This document shows positions 1 to 15,367 of a stretch of DNA of 64,000 bases, piece by piece (position 1 is the first letter of the stretch; each line of letters begins with the position of its first letter). The stretch is taken from positions 1 through 64,000 of the forward strand of contig JAUQXK010000094.1 in NCBI GenBank assembly GCA_030834695.1. The letters run 5' to 3'. The notes below the pieces were generated by a model that was not told the DNA's origin, did not search any database, and saw only the letters and a program-made list of their open reading frames with translations. This DNA comes from Desulfobacterales bacterium (GTDB lineage Bacteria; Desulfobacterota; Desulfobacteria; Desulfobacterales; SpSt-501). The position numbers were made by a program, and so were the translations under genes.

Positions 1-1
1 G

Positions 2-976
2 GCGGGGAAGGGGTTTGCGGTGGTGGCCAACGAGATCAAGGAACTCGCGCAGCAGACGGCAACCGCCACCGAGGAGATCAAGGGACGGATATCGGGGATC
101 CAGTCCTCGACGGGGGCGGCGATCGCCGACGTGGACAAGATTGCCGGTGTGATCCGGGAAGTGGGCGAGATTGTTTCGACGATTGCGACGGCGATCGAGG
201 AGCAGGCGTCGGTGACGCGGGACATGGCGCGCAACATTGCCGAGGCGACGGGCGGGGTGAAGGATGCGAACCAGCGGGTGTCGCAGACGGCCGCGGTGTC
301 GCATGAGATCGCGCGGGACATCACGGTGGTGAATACATCCTCGGGCGAGATGACCGCAGCGAGCCAGCAGGTGCAGGCGAGTGCGATGGATCTGTCGCAG
401 CTGGCCGAACAGCTCAAGGCCATGGTCGGACGCTTCAAACTGGACGAAGGTAGCGTAACGTCGACGCCGACCGCCTCATCAGCTCAGGCCATGCATGAAC
501 AAAAGGCCGGGTCGAGGGGAGGAGGCGCATCCTTCAACTGGAGCGAAGCCTACTCGGTCGGCGTGACAACAATGGACGAGCAGCACAAGCGCTTCTTCGT
601 CATGATCAACGAGCTGCACCAGGCCTTAAAGCAGGCGCGGGGTGCCGAGGTGCTGGGCGGGATCTTGAACGAACTCGCGCGCTACACCGAGTACCACTTC
701 TCAGCCGAGGAAGCTGCTATGGAAGCAGGCCGCTATCCGGATCTGCCGCGGCACAAAGAGTATCACAACCAGTTCATCTCCAAGGTGGCGGAGTTCCAGC
801 GCCGCTTCAATTCGGGCGACCGCTCCATCATCGTCGATGCCATGAACGCGGTCAAAGACTGGCTGGTTCACCACATCCAGAACGTGGACAAAAAGTACGG
901 TCCCTATGTGAGCCAGGGAATGAGCAAGACGACCGGATCGGCTCCGAAACAGAAACCGTCGGCTCTGCCGGGGTGA
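2..976 (+). CDS. Methyl-accepting chemotaxis protein with C-terminal hemerythrin domain (5' partial)
   Basis: The gene begins before the window; the frame is open from base 2. The first residues (AGKGFAVVANEIKELAQQ) are the conserved hairpin tip of the MCP cytoplasmic signalling domain, where CheA and CheW dock. The rest of the coiled-coil follows to about residue 145, then a hemerythrin domain with the usual di-iron ligand pattern: DEQHKRFF, YHFSAEE, HKEYH and a late HHIQNVDKKY. MCP-hemerythrin fusions such as DcrH of Desulfovibrio are O2 sensors, so an aerotaxis or O2-avoidance role is likely. The missing 5' part would hold the membrane sensor region. CheW, CheB and CheR follow on the same strand after a repeat-filled gap. 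Confidence 0.93.
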   Translation, partial: AGKGFAVVANEIKELAQQTATATEEIKGRISGIQSSTGAAIADVDKIAGVIREVGEIVSTIATAIEEQASVTRDMARNIAEATGGVKDANQRVSQTAAVSHEIARDITVVNTSSGEMTAASQQVQASAMDLSQLAEQLKAMVGRFKLDEGSVTSTPTASSAQAMHEQKAGSRGGGASFNWSEAYSVGVTTMDEQHKRFFVMINELHQALKQARGAEVLGGILNELARYTEYHFSAEEAAMEAGRYPDLPRHKEYHNQFISKVAEFQRRFNSGDRSIIVDAMNAVKDWLVHHIQNVDKKYGPYVSQGMSKTTGSAPKQKPSALPG

Positions 977-1021
977 TGCTCGGTGAGCGATGCTGGATAC
1001 TGGATGCCGGATGGTGGAAAG

Positions 1022-1280
1022 AGTGGATTCCGGCTAAATGCACGCCGGAATGACAAATGAGTGGAATCAGGCAAAAACCTGCCCCGAAAATTAGTAATCC
1101 GGGGCCTGCCCTGGAGATCATTGATCCAGGGACTGCCGGAATGACAATTTATTAATGTCACGAAATAGTTCCGTCATGCCGGACTTGATCCGGCATCCAG
1201 AATACCTCTGGATTCCTGATAGAGGCTTGGCGGAACGAAGTTGCAATGGATTCCGGCTGAGAGCATGCCGGAATGACATA
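1022..1280. repeat. Cluster of dispersed palindromic repeats (GTCAT-CCGG / CCGGAATGAC type)
   Basis: This fills most of the 327-base gap between the chemoreceptor and cheW. It contains several imperfect inverted repeats: GGATTCCGGC near 1025 pairs with GCCGGAATGAC near 1044; GTCATGCCGGACTTGATCC near 1173 is followed by GGCATCC; GGATTCCGGC near 1249 pairs with GCCGGAATGAC near 1267. Related modules recur at 18091-18193 and 59845-59990, including GTAATCCGGGGC and CGAAATAG followed by a CCGTC...GCCGG core. No convincing gene lies here; short open frames through it are translations of the repeat. Confidence 0.75.
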
Positions 1281-1303
1281 GCAAGGAAGGAAGGACTCAG
1301 ACC

Positions 1304-1774
1304 ATGACCGAAGCCATTAAATTCGGCCAGGAGAACCAGCGGCTGGCGGTGTCGTGCTTCGTCGGCAGCGCCCTGTGCGGCGTCGACACCGAGCCGGTGC
1401 AGGAAATCGTCAAAGTCGGCCAGATCACGCCGGTTTACCATGCTCCCGATTACGTGGTGGGCATCATGAACCTGCGCGGCCGGGTGGTGACGGTGATCGA
1501 CCTCGGGATGAAGCTCGACCTCGGGGCGACTCCGGTCGGTCAGGACAGCCGGATCCTGATCATCACCTGGCAGGGCGAGGCGCTTGGCCTGTTGATCGAC
1601 AACGTGCTGGGCGTGGTTCCGATCGACCGCGCGGAGATGAAACCGGCACCCGAAAACGTGCGCGGCGTGCAAAGCGATATGGTCGAAGGCGTCTGCCAGG
1701 TGGACGGCCGGCTGATGGCGCTTTTGGATCTGCGATCGGTGCTCACCGTCGACGACGACCCCGCGAGGAATTGA
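1304..1774 (+). CDS. cheW: Chemotaxis coupling protein CheW
   Basis: This 156-residue single-domain CheW links chemoreceptors to the kinase CheA. The CheW fold is visible in VGIMNLRGRVVTVIDLGMKL (receptor/kinase docking face) and in the LGLLIDNVLGVVPID and MALLDLRSVL strands. The ATG is preceded by a purine-rich AAGGAAGGAAGG ribosome site. The stop is followed two bases later by the cheB start, so the genes are co-transcribed. No cheA is present in the window, so the kinase partner is either upstream of base 1 or elsewhere. Confidence 0.95.
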   Translation: MTEAIKFGQENQRLAVSCFVGSALCGVDTEPVQEIVKVGQITPVYHAPDYVVGIMNLRGRVVTVIDLGMKLDLGATPVGQDSRILIITWQGEALGLLIDNVLGVVPIDRAEMKPAPENVRGVQSDMVEGVCQVDGRLMALLDLRSVLTVDDDPARN

Positions 1775-1776
1775 AC

Positions 1777-2886
1777 ATGCGCGCCCTTGTGGTGGATGAC
1801 TCGGTGGTCTTCCGGCGCGTGGTTTCCGAAGCGCTGGAGCGCATACCGGGAATTCAGGTGGTCGGCACGGCGTCGAACGGCCGCAAGGCCGTGCAGCAGG
1901 TTCTGGAGCTTCGGCCCGATCTGGTGACGCTGGATATCGAAATGCCCGAGCTGGACGGGCTGCAGGTGCTCGAAGCGCTGCGCGACGCTCAATGCGATGC
2001 CGGCATCATCGTCTTGAGCGGCTTGACGGCCCGCGCCAGCGCCCTCACGGTGAAGGCCCTGGAGCGCGGCGCTTTCGATTTCATCACCAAACCGGCCGCC
2101 GACAGCATCGAGCAGAGCAAGGAGTTGGTGCTCGAAGCGCTGCGGCCACGGGTGAACGCGCTCTCCCGGCGCCGCGAGATCCAGGCCCTCCTGCGGCAGC
2201 CGGGTGCACCCAAGCCGGTTGCAACGCGGCCGCCGGCGGTTGCGCCCCGGCCCCAGCCGGCAACGCGTGCAGCGGAGCCGGCTGCCAAACAATGGGTTTC
2301 GCGCAAGCCCGACATGGTGCTGATCGGCGTATCGACGGGGGGACCGAATGCGCTGGCGCAGCTGTTGCCGGGGATTCCCCGAGACGTCGGCGTGCCGATC
2401 CTGATTGTCCAGCACATGCCCCCGATTTTCACGGCATCCCTGGCCGACAGCCTGTCCACCAAATGCGGCATCCGGGTGCGGGAGGCGCGCGCCGGAGAGG
2501 CGCTGGAGCCGAACACCGCCTACATCGCGCCGGGCGGACGCCAGATGCGGATCGTCACCGGCGGGGGCGCCGGCGTCGTCCAGGTCACCGACGACCCGCC
2601 GGAGAACAACTGTCGGCCGGCCGTGGATTACCTTTTCCGCTCGGCGGCCAACCACTTTCCAGGCCGCTCCATGGCCGTGATCCTGACCGGAATGGGCAGC
2701 GATGGCGTCTTGGGCCTGCGGCTGCTGAAGCGTCACGGCTGCCACGTGATCGCCCAAGATGAAGCGAGCTGCGTCGTGTATGGTATGCCGCGCGCCGCCG
2801 TTGAGGCTGGTGTGGTCGACGCGGTCCTGCCGCTGGACCAGATCGCCGGGCGCATCGCAGCTCAGGTCCGGGGAGGAGTTTCCTGA
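1777..2886 (+). CDS. cheB: Chemotaxis response regulator protein-glutamate methylesterase CheB
   Basis: CheB demethylates or deamidates receptor glutamates to reset adaptation. The 369-residue protein has an N-terminal receiver (MRALVVDDS; phospho-Asp in LVTLDIEMPELDG), a proline/alanine-rich linker around residues 145-180, and a C-terminal methylesterase. The catalytic triad is visible as Ser in GVSTGGP, His in VQHMPP and Asp in TGMGSDGV. The start at 1777 is chosen because it opens the receiver with a GAGG about 8 bases upstream; the frame stays open upstream into cheW but that part has no homology. The stop overlaps the cheR ATG by one base (TGATG). Confidence 0.96.
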   Translation: MRALVVDDSVVFRRVVSEALERIPGIQVVGTASNGRKAVQQVLELRPDLVTLDIEMPELDGLQVLEALRDAQCDAGIIVLSGLTARASALTVKALERGAFDFITKPAADSIEQSKELVLEALRPRVNALSRRREIQALLRQPGAPKPVATRPPAVAPRPQPATRAAEPAAKQWVSRKPDMVLIGVSTGGPNALAQLLPGIPRDVGVPILIVQHMPPIFTASLADSLSTKCGIRVREARAGEALEPNTAYIAPGGRQMRIVTGGGAGVVQVTDDPPENNCRPAVDYLFRSAANHFPGRSMAVILTGMGSDGVLGLRLLKRHGCHVIAQDEASCVVYGMPRAAVEAGVVDAVLPLDQIAGRIAAQVRGGVS

Positions 2887-3741
2887 TGGCGGTTTCACTC
2901 GATGAACTCAGAGTCTGGGCGCGCTACATCTATTCGATCACCGGGATCAGCCTGGACGACACCAAGGGCTACCTGGTCGAAACCCGCCTGGCGGGCCTGA
3001 TGCGGGAGACCGGCAGCGCCGGCTACTCAGAGCTGCTCCACAAGGTCAAGGCCGATGCCACGCAAACCCTGCGCCGCAAGGTTGTGGACGCGGTCACCAC
3101 CAACGAGACGTCATTTTTCCGGGACACGTCCCCTTTCGACCTGCTCCAGCACAAGGTCCTGCCTGAACTCATCGACCGCCGCCGCAAGACGTTCGGCCCC
3201 GGCCGCACGCTGCCCATCCGTATCTGGAGCGCGGCCTGCTCCACCGGGCAGGAGTTATACAGCACTGCCATCACGCTCAAGGAGCTGCTGGGAGTGTTCG
3301 CGGGCTACGACATCCGGCTGCTCGGAACCGACATATCGGACAAGGCGGTGGCCGCTGCCAGCCGGGGATACTTCAACAAGCTCGAGCTGGAGCGCGGTAT
3401 GCCGGCGGATAAGCTCGGCAAGTACTTCATCCCTGAAAACGGCATGTGGAAAATCCGCGACGAGTTGCGCGCGCTGGCCACTTTCCGGAATATCAACCTG
3501 CTGGAGCCGCTTTCCTTCCCGGTCAAGCACGACATCATCTTCTGCCGCAACGTGGCCATTTACTTCACGGAGCAGGACCGGGCCCGCTTGTTCACGAATC
3601 TGGCGAACGTCCTGGCGCCGGACGGCTGCCTGATCATCGGCTCCACCGAGTCTCTCACCGGGCTGTGCCCGCAGTTCGAGTCCAAACGTTATCTCCGGGC
3701 GGTCTTTTACCAGCTGAAGACCGACGCCGGAAGGATGGCAT

Positions 3742-3752
<11 letters not shown>
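2886..3752 (+). CDS. cheR: Chemotaxis protein methyltransferase CheR
   Basis: This SAM-dependent enzyme methylates glutamates on chemoreceptors, opposing CheB. The 288-residue protein has the all-alpha N-terminal CheR domain, NETSFFRD at the domain junction, the SAM-binding WSAACSTGQE motif, LLGTDISDKAV (adenosine-binding acidic loop) and FCRNVAIYF near the C-terminus. Its start is coupled to the cheB stop, and its end overlaps the next gene, a giant hybrid kinase, by 11 bases. CheW-CheB-CheR form one transcription unit with that kinase, which suggests a sensory module that may not be classical flagellar chemotaxis. Confidence 0.96.
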
Positions 3753-9729
<5,977 letters not shown>

Positions 9730-9753
9730 AGGCTCAGGGAAAGGACCCAAATC

Positions 9754-10152
9754 ATGAGAGCATTGATTGCGGAGGACGATTTCACCAGCCGGTTGATGCT
9801 GCAGAAGCTGCTGGCGCCCTATGGCGAGAGTCATGTGGCCATCAACGGCAAGGAGGCGTTGGATGTGTTCCGGGCGGCGAAGCAGAAGAAGCGGCCGTAC
9901 GACCTGGTCTGCCTGGACATCATGATGCCGGAAATGGACGGACAGTCCGTGCTGAGAGAAATACGGACCCTCGAAGAAGGGGCGGGAATCCGCCCCGGCC
10001 AAGGGGTGAAGGTCCTGATGACGACCGCGCTCAAGGACCCGAAAAACGTCATGACGGCCTTCCGTGAGCTGTGCGACGGCTACCTGGTCAAGCCCATCGA
10101 TAAAGCCAAGCTGCTGAAGTATCTGCGGGAATTCGGGCTGGTCGAAAACTAG
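9754..10152 (+). CDS. Single-domain response regulator (CheY-like receiver)
   Basis: This is a 132-residue stand-alone receiver with no output domain. The acidic pocket is AEDD, the phospho-acceptor Asp lies in VCLDIMMPEMDG, the Thr switch in LMTTAL and the Lys in LVKPID. It starts 24 bases after the giant kinase, so it is probably the terminal phospho-acceptor or a diffusible output of that relay. It closely resembles the receiver at 15368-15775 (both share RALIAEDD/KALIAEDD, FRELCDGYLVKPID), marking a recent duplication. The function of the output is unknown. Confidence 0.92.
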   Translation: MRALIAEDDFTSRLMLQKLLAPYGESHVAINGKEALDVFRAAKQKKRPYDLVCLDIMMPEMDGQSVLREIRTLEEGAGIRPGQGVKVLMTTALKDPKNVMTAFRELCDGYLVKPIDKAKLLKYLREFGLVEN

Positions 10153-10189
10153 GCCTCCGATTCGAACGGCCGATCGGGCTGACGAAGGC

Positions 10190-10828
10190 TCAGGAAACCG
10201 AGCAAAGATTGTTTTTGACCGCGTAGGCAACGAGCGCGGCGTTGGTGCTCATTTCCATCTTTTCCAGGATCCGGGTGCGGTAGGTGCCGATCGTCTTGAT
10301 GCTGAGGCCCAGGTCGGATGCGATTTCCGTTAATGGTTTTCCGTTGACGATGCTGCAAAAAACCTGAAATTCTCGATCGGACAAGCGGTGATGGGGGGAT
10401 GGAGCTGCGCCGTTGACCAGGTCGGCGGCCAACTTGGCCGCAAACTCCGGGCTGATGTATTTCCGGCCGGCCATGACCTGGCGGATCGCCCGGATCAGTT
10501 CCTCCGGAACGCTCGCCTTGTTGAGGTAGCCTGCAGCACCGGCCTTGAGGGCTCGGGACGCCAGCTGGTCTTCGGGATGGATGCTCAAAATCAAGACCGG
10601 AATTTGGGGCTTGATGGCCTTGATGCGTTTGAGCGTCTCAAAGCCCCCCATCCCCGGCATGGTCATGTCCATCACGGCAACGTCGTAGCTCTTTTTCTGG
10701 ATTTCCCTCAGCAGACATTCTCCGCTGTCCGCCTCTCCGGCCACGCAGATGTCTCCGGACTGTGCCACGATTTTTGATACCCCTGCCCGGACAACCGGGT
10801 GGTCATCGGCAATAATGACGTGGATCAT
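10190..10828 (-). CDS. NarL/FixJ-family response regulator with LuxR-type HTH
   Basis: The 212-residue protein has an N-terminal receiver (IIADDHPVVRAG; phospho-Asp in VAVMDMTMPG; Lys in GYLNKAS) and a C-terminal LuxR-type helix-turn-helix (LSDREFQVFCSIVNGKPLTE, then LGLSIKTIGTYRTRILEKM). It is a DNA-binding transcription regulator. Its start overlaps the end of the adjacent REC-PAS-HisKA_3 kinase by four bases, the standard arrangement of a NarX/NarL-type pair, so that kinase is the likely partner. It is convergent with the lone receiver at 9754-10152. Target genes are unknown. Confidence 0.94.
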   Translation of the reverse strand: MIHVIIADDHPVVRAGVSKIVAQSGDICVAGEADSGECLLREIQKKSYDVAVMDMTMPGMGGFETLKRIKAIKPQIPVLILSIHPEDQLASRALKAGAAGYLNKASVPEELIRAIRQVMAGRKYISPEFAAKLAADLVNGAAPSPHHRLSDREFQVFCSIVNGKPLTEIASDLGLSIKTIGTYRTRILEKMEMSTNAALVAYAVKNNLCSVS

Positions 10829-12276
10829 TCCGCTCCCGCCTCCCTTGGAATCGTGACGTTAATGGAGGTGCCTTCAACGGGGATCCCCTGGATGTCCACT
10901 TTGCCCTTCAGCGCCGAAATCCGTTCGCGGATCCCCTGAAGCCCAAACGAAGCAGCGCCGTTGGACTGAATGTCCGATATGCCGATTCCGTCATCGGTCA
11001 CCATCAACGTAGTCGCATCCTCCGTCTGTTCAAGGTTTATCCGGACCCATGACGCGCGCGAATGGCGGGCGACGTTGGTGAGGCACTCCTGCAGAATTCG
11101 GAACAGATCGGTCGCGACGTTCGCACCGACCCGGATCTCTTCGGGCTCGATGCGGGACCGGCATTCGATGCGGGTGCGCTTCTCGAAATCGCCGGCCAGC
11201 CATTCCACCGCCGCCGCCAGGCCGAGACTGTCCAGGACACTCGGCCGCAGCTCGGTCGAGATGCGCTGGACGGACAAAAGCGTGGAGTTCACCAGCTGCT
11301 CCATGGAGGCGAGCCTTTCCGCCACCGGCGCCTGGTTCAGGTCCGCGGTGCATTTCAGCAGGGAGATTTCGATCTGCAGAGCCGTAAGGTTTTGCCCGAG
11401 GTCGTCGTGGATTTCGCGGGCCACCCGGCAGCGTTCACCCTCTCTGGCTCGTTGAAGCGCGTGATAGAGCTCACGCAGCCGTGCCTGGGCCGCGGAAAGA
11501 TCCTGCTGGGTTTCCGCCAGCAGGGTTTCGGCACGCTTGCGGTTGGTAATGTCGTGTCCGATGATGAGCGTGGCCGGCCGGTTTTGGTAGAGGGTGGGTG
11601 CCGAGACCGACTCGACCAAAATGCGGGTGCCGTCCCGGCGGACCAATTCGAACTCCGCCGGCGGGTTGCCCCGGCCCTTTTCGGTTTCCTCCAGGCGCTC
11701 GGCTGCTTTAAAACGGTATTCGGGTGCAACCACATCCAGCATCGGTACGCCCAGGATTTCATCCGGTCGCTCGAACCCGAACATGCGCACACCGGCCGGA
11801 TTGATGTAGACGAACCGGCCGTTTTGGACGACCTCGACCGAGCTGGGCGATGATTCGGCCAGGGTTCGATAGCGGTTTTCGCTCTCCCGAAGTTCCTTTT
11901 CCTTTCGGGCTTTGTATAAAGCCGTCTCGATCGTTGCCCGGAGTTCCTTGCTTGAATAGGGCTTGACGATATAGCCAAACGGTTCGCTCCGCTTGGCGCG
12001 CTCAAGCAACTCGCTGTCGGCATAGGCGGTGATGAAAATGACGGGAATGTCCAGCGTTTGATGGAGGCATCGGGCCGTTTCCAGGCCGTCTTTATCCCCG
12101 TTGAGCTTGATGTCCATCAGAGCGATGTCGGGCTCCTCCCGACCGGCCAGCTCCAGCGCGCGATTGCCCGTGGAGGCCAGCCCAACGACCTGATAGCCCA
12201 TGGATTGCAGCTGGAACTCAAGATCGGCCGCAACCACGAACTCATCCTCGACAATCAGAATCCGGTTATTTTCCAT
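10825..12276 (-). CDS. Sensor histidine kinase, REC-PAS-HisKA_3-HATPase
   Basis: A soluble NarX/DegS-type kinase with an N-terminal receiver (RILIVEDEFVVAADLE; Asp in IALMDIKLNG), one PAS domain (about residues 130-250), a coiled linker, a HisKA_3 dimerisation domain with REIHDDLGQNLTALQ (phospho-His near 290) and an HATPase (RHSRASWVRI, DDGIGI, FGLQGIRERI). The start at 12276 is preferred because GAGGG lies about 9 bases upstream and the protein then begins MENNRILIVEDE, matching the neighbouring paralog. An ATG at 12291 would add five residues. No membrane segment is seen, so the signal is cytoplasmic or arrives by phosphorylation of its own receiver. Confidence 0.92.
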   Translation of the reverse strand: MENNRILIVEDEFVVAADLEFQLQSMGYQVVGLASTGNRALELAGREEPDIALMDIKLNGDKDGLETARCLHQTLDIPVIFITAYADSELLERAKRSEPFGYIVKPYSSKELRATIETALYKARKEKELRESENRYRTLAESSPSSVEVVQNGRFVYINPAGVRMFGFERPDEILGVPMLDVVAPEYRFKAAERLEETEKGRGNPPAEFELVRRDGTRILVESVSAPTLYQNRPATLIIGHDITNRKRAETLLAETQQDLSAAQARLRELYHALQRAREGERCRVAREIHDDLGQNLTALQIEISLLKCTADLNQAPVAERLASMEQLVNSTLLSVQRISTELRPSVLDSLGLAAAVEWLAGDFEKRTRIECRSRIEPEEIRVGANVATDLFRILQECLTNVARHSRASWVRINLEQTEDATTLMVTDDGIGISDIQSNGAASFGLQGIRERISALKGKVDIQGIPVEGTSINVTIPREAGAE

Positions 12277-12297
12277 TGCAACAGCCCTCATCCATCG

Positions 12298-13017
12298 TCA
12301 AGACGAGTGCAGGGGCAGCAGCATGCGGACATTGGTTCCGCGGCCCGGTGCCGTCTCAACGAAAATGGCTCCTCTGGCTTCGAGCTCGCCCTCCCAACTT
12401 CCACCCCGGGACAGCAGCGGCGCCACTTTATGATCGTGAATTTCGATCGATTCCGGCGAGTAGTGGTCCCGCCAGCTCGATGCCCGGGCCTCCTCGAGGG
12501 AACGGCCGAACAGCCTTTCATGCGCGGGGTTGACGTAGGCCAGCCGGCCGTCGGGCAGGCTGATGGCGATGGCCTCCTGGGACGCCTCGGCAAGGGCTTT
12601 GAAGAGCTGAAGCTCGGCCTGGCTTTCCCTCATGCGTTTATCGATCCGGGCTCGGTATAAGCCGACTTCGAGGGCCGCGCGCAGCTCTTCCTTGGAATAG
12701 GGCTTGAGCAGGTAGCTCAGCGGTTCGCAGTGTTTGGCCCGGTCGAGAAAGCTCTTGTCGGAATAGGCGGTAAGGAAAATGGCCGGGATGCCGTACTCGT
12801 TCTTCAAGCGCAGCGCCGCCTCCGTTCCGTCCATCTCTCCCTTGAGCCGGATGTCCATCACGGCCAGGTCCGGCGGGTCTTGGGCGGTGACCTCCAAGGC
12901 CTGCCGGCCGGAGGACGCCAGCCCGACCACGCGGTAGCCCATGGCTTTCAGATCGGCATCCAGGTTTGCCGCCAATACGTATTCGTCTTCGACCACCAGG
13001 ATCTTATCTTCGGCCAT
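12298..13017 (-). CDS. REC-PAS protein ending in a remnant of a kinase ATPase domain (internally deleted kinase)
   Basis: The 239-residue protein begins with a receiver (KILVVEDEYVLAANL; Asp in LAVMDIRLKG) very similar to that of the next gene. A PAS domain follows from about residue 130 and runs to GGSWEGELEAR. The sequence then changes abruptly to AIFVETAPGRGTNVRMLLPL, which is the G2-box end of a histidine-kinase HATPase domain. HisKA and most of HATPase are absent, so it cannot be a kinase. The reading frame is intact and tightly packed (5 bases from the upstream kinase), so it is probably expressed. The start at 13017 opens the receiver; an upstream in-frame ATG adds an unrelated 14 residues. 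Confidence 0.85.
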   Translation of the reverse strand: MAEDKILVVEDEYVLAANLDADLKAMGYRVVGLASSGRQALEVTAQDPPDLAVMDIRLKGEMDGTEAALRLKNEYGIPAIFLTAYSDKSFLDRAKHCEPLSYLLKPYSKEELRAALEVGLYRARIDKRMRESQAELQLFKALAEASQEAIAISLPDGRLAYVNPAHERLFGRSLEEARASSWRDHYSPESIEIHDHKVAPLLSRGGSWEGELEARGAIFVETAPGRGTNVRMLLPLHSS

Positions 13018-13021
13018 ATAC

Positions 13022-15367
13022 CTACACCTTATCCGGTTGCAGCGGCCATCGGATCGCAAACGTGGTGCCGCCGTTCACATGAACCTCGCAGGTTCCTGCC
13101 AGCTGGTGTTCCACCAAGCCCCGCACCAGCTGCAATCCCAAGGAAGATACGCGGGACAGATCAAAACCAGAGGGAAGCCCCACACCGTTGTCGCATACCT
13201 CGAGCTCGGCGTGCGCGTCTTCGGCCAAGCGGGCGCTTATGTGGATCTTTCCGCCGGTGGCCTTCGGAAAGGCGTATTTCAGGGCGTTGGTCACCAGTTC
13301 GTTGATGATCAGTCCGCAGGCGATCGCCTGATCCATGCTCAGCAGGATTCCGTCCGCCAGGACCGTGATGCGGGTATCGGTCTGGCTATTGAAGACAGCG
13401 TAAAGCTGCTTCAGCAGGTTGGTCAGATAGCCGGAGAGCCGGATGGTGGATAGGTTCTGACTGGCATGCAGGGTCTCGTGAATGACGGCCATGGCGTGGA
13501 TGCGCTGTTGGCTCACTTGCAGGGCCTCGGCGATCGCCGGGTTCTTCAGTTGGCCGACCTGGAGATTGATGAGGCTGATGACCACCTGCAGGTTGTTCTT
13601 GACCCGATGGTGGATCTCGCGAAGCAGAATCTCCTTCTCTTTCAGGGCTGCCAATATGATCCCTTCGGCCGTCTTGCGATCGGTGATATCCTGCAAAACT
13701 CCCGTCGCGCGAGATGGTTTCCCCTGTTCATCCCGCGCGATGACCTTGCCGGCGTCCGAAACCCATTTCCATTCCCCTGATTTGGCGCGCATTCGGATCT
13801 CTGCCTGAAAAAAATCCGTGCGCCCTTCCAAGTGGTCGTTCAGAATGGCTTTGACGCGCTCAGCGTCATCGGGATGGATCCGTTTTTCCCAGCTGGTCAG
13901 GTTGGGCTCGACTTCCGATAATTCGTACCCCAGGATTTCCGCCCATCGATGGTTGCGAACGATGCGGCCGGTTGAGAGATCCCAGTCCCAAAACCCCAAA
14001 CTGGCCCCCTTAATAACCAGGTCCAGCCGTTCTTTATTGGCGCGCAGGTCATTCTCTATCAGCTTGCGTTCGGAGATTTCGGAAGCCAGGCTCTCCCACG
14101 AATGCTGCAGCCGGCCGGCCATCATGTTGAAGGACTGCGTCAGCTTGCTGATTTCAATTACGCCGGAATCATCGCGAACCGATTGGGCGCGCTGGCTATG
14201 GGACAACGCCTGCGTCGATGCATCGAGCTGCGTGATCGGCCGGGTAATCCATCGGGCGGAAAAAGCCGCAATGAACACGGCCGCCGCAAGAGCGCATCCG
14301 ATCAGAAGGGCCGTGCTCTGATTGTTGGCGGCAATTTGGGCCATGAAATCCATCTCGGGTATGACGACCGCAATGAGCCAATCCAGACCGTACTCGTCGT
14401 CGATCGGTGACACCTGAAGGAAGTGACGCCGGCCCTCGATCGAAAAGTCCAGGTACTGAACCCCGTGGATCAGGCGGTAGTCGCCGAAGCGTTCGGTCAG
14501 GAATTCAGCCGTGGCCTGAATGAGTCGATTGCCGCTTTCTCCGGCATGAAGCCGCCTCGGCGGGTTGTTCTCGGCGGGTTTTATGTACGCTGGTTCGTTG
14601 CTCGAGGCGGCAACCAACCTTCCGGAGCGCTCCATGATGAACCCCTGGCCGGAATTGCCGATTTCAATGCTCTGCAGAAAGCTGTTGATGTGCGACAAAA
14701 AGAGGTCAACCGCAACCACCCCTAAAAAATTCTGCTGATGATCATACACCGGGAGGCTGGCTGCGATGGCCATATCCTGCCCTGTGAACAGGACGTAAAT
14801 ATCGCTCCAGGACGCTTTTCCCTTCTTGACCGCACTCGTGTACCATGGCCGGCTCCTCGCGTCATAATCGGGGATGGTCGCGACCAAGGCGGTCCGAATG
14901 CCCTGGTGGTCGGTCGCATATTTCTTGAACGGGCCTGCGATAAAACCGTCGGTAACGATCACGTAGCTGCCGCCGTACGGCCCATCACGGCCGGCATCCA
15001 CCAACCCGCCGGCGGGGTTGCCGAAATAGATGCTGGTCACCGAATCGAAAATCTGGACTTGCTGCCAAAAGATATGTTCCAGCGTGGCCGCATCCCTGGG
15101 ATCCAGCGCCCCTTGGCGCATGGCGATGGCGTTGGCCAGGTTTATATGTTGGGGCGCACTGATAACGTCTCTCACGTGCGCGTCAATGCTGGCGACCAGC
15201 CGGCTCCTGAGCTGGCCGACCACCTCGTTGACCGCGTTGGCTCCGTTTCGAAACGAGAGGAAGCCGGTAAGGGCGACCGCCGATACCAGCAGGGTGACAT
15301 ACGGCACGAGCAGCAGCACTCGCAGCCGGACTTTTCTGTGTGATCTATTTTGTGGGAATAACGCCAT
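13022..15367 (-). CDS. Membrane sensor histidine kinase, Cache-HAMP-PAS-HisKA_2-HATPase
   Basis: The 781-residue kinase has a transmembrane helix near residues 15-38 and a large extracytoplasmic double-Cache domain to about 335 ([19 protein letters not shown] is typical of PDC folds). A second helix lies near 340-362, then HAMP (about 363-415), PAS (about 440-560) and a HisKA_2-type H-box, [17 protein letters not shown], with a C-terminal HATPase. HisKA_2 kinases often signal to diffusible or REC-PAS partners. Here a stand-alone receiver gene ends directly before its ATG with no spacing, and a REC-PAS gene follows five bases after its stop, so both are candidate partners. Confidence 0.94.
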   Translation of the reverse strand: MALFPQNRSHRKVRLRVLLLVPYVTLLVSAVALTGFLSFRNGANAVNEVVGQLRSRLVASIDAHVRDVISAPQHINLANAIAMRQGALDPRDAATLEHIFWQQVQIFDSVTSIYFGNPAGGLVDAGRDGPYGGSYVIVTDGFIAGPFKKYATDHQGIRTALVATIPDYDARSRPWYTSAVKKGKASWSDIYVLFTGQDMAIAASLPVYDHQQNFLGVVAVDLFLSHINSFLQSIEIGNSGQGFIMERSGRLVAASSNEPAYIKPAENNPPRRLHAGESGNRLIQATAEFLTERFGDYRLIHGVQYLDFSIEGRRHFLQVSPIDDEYGLDWLIAVVIPEMDFMAQIAANNQSTALLIGCALAAAVFIAAFSARWITRPITQLDASTQALSHSQRAQSVRDDSGVIEISKLTQSFNMMAGRLQHSWESLASEISERKLIENDLRANKERLDLVIKGASLGFWDWDLSTGRIVRNHRWAEILGYELSEVEPNLTSWEKRIHPDDAERVKAILNDHLEGRTDFFQAEIRMRAKSGEWKWVSDAGKVIARDEQGKPSRATGVLQDITDRKTAEGIILAALKEKEILLREIHHRVKNNLQVVISLINLQVGQLKNPAIAEALQVSQQRIHAMAVIHETLHASQNLSTIRLSGYLTNLLKQLYAVFNSQTDTRITVLADGILLSMDQAIACGLIINELVTNALKYAFPKATGGKIHISARLAEDAHAELEVCDNGVGLPSGFDLSRVSSLGLQLVRGLVEHQLAGTCEVHVNGGTTFAIRWPLQPDKV

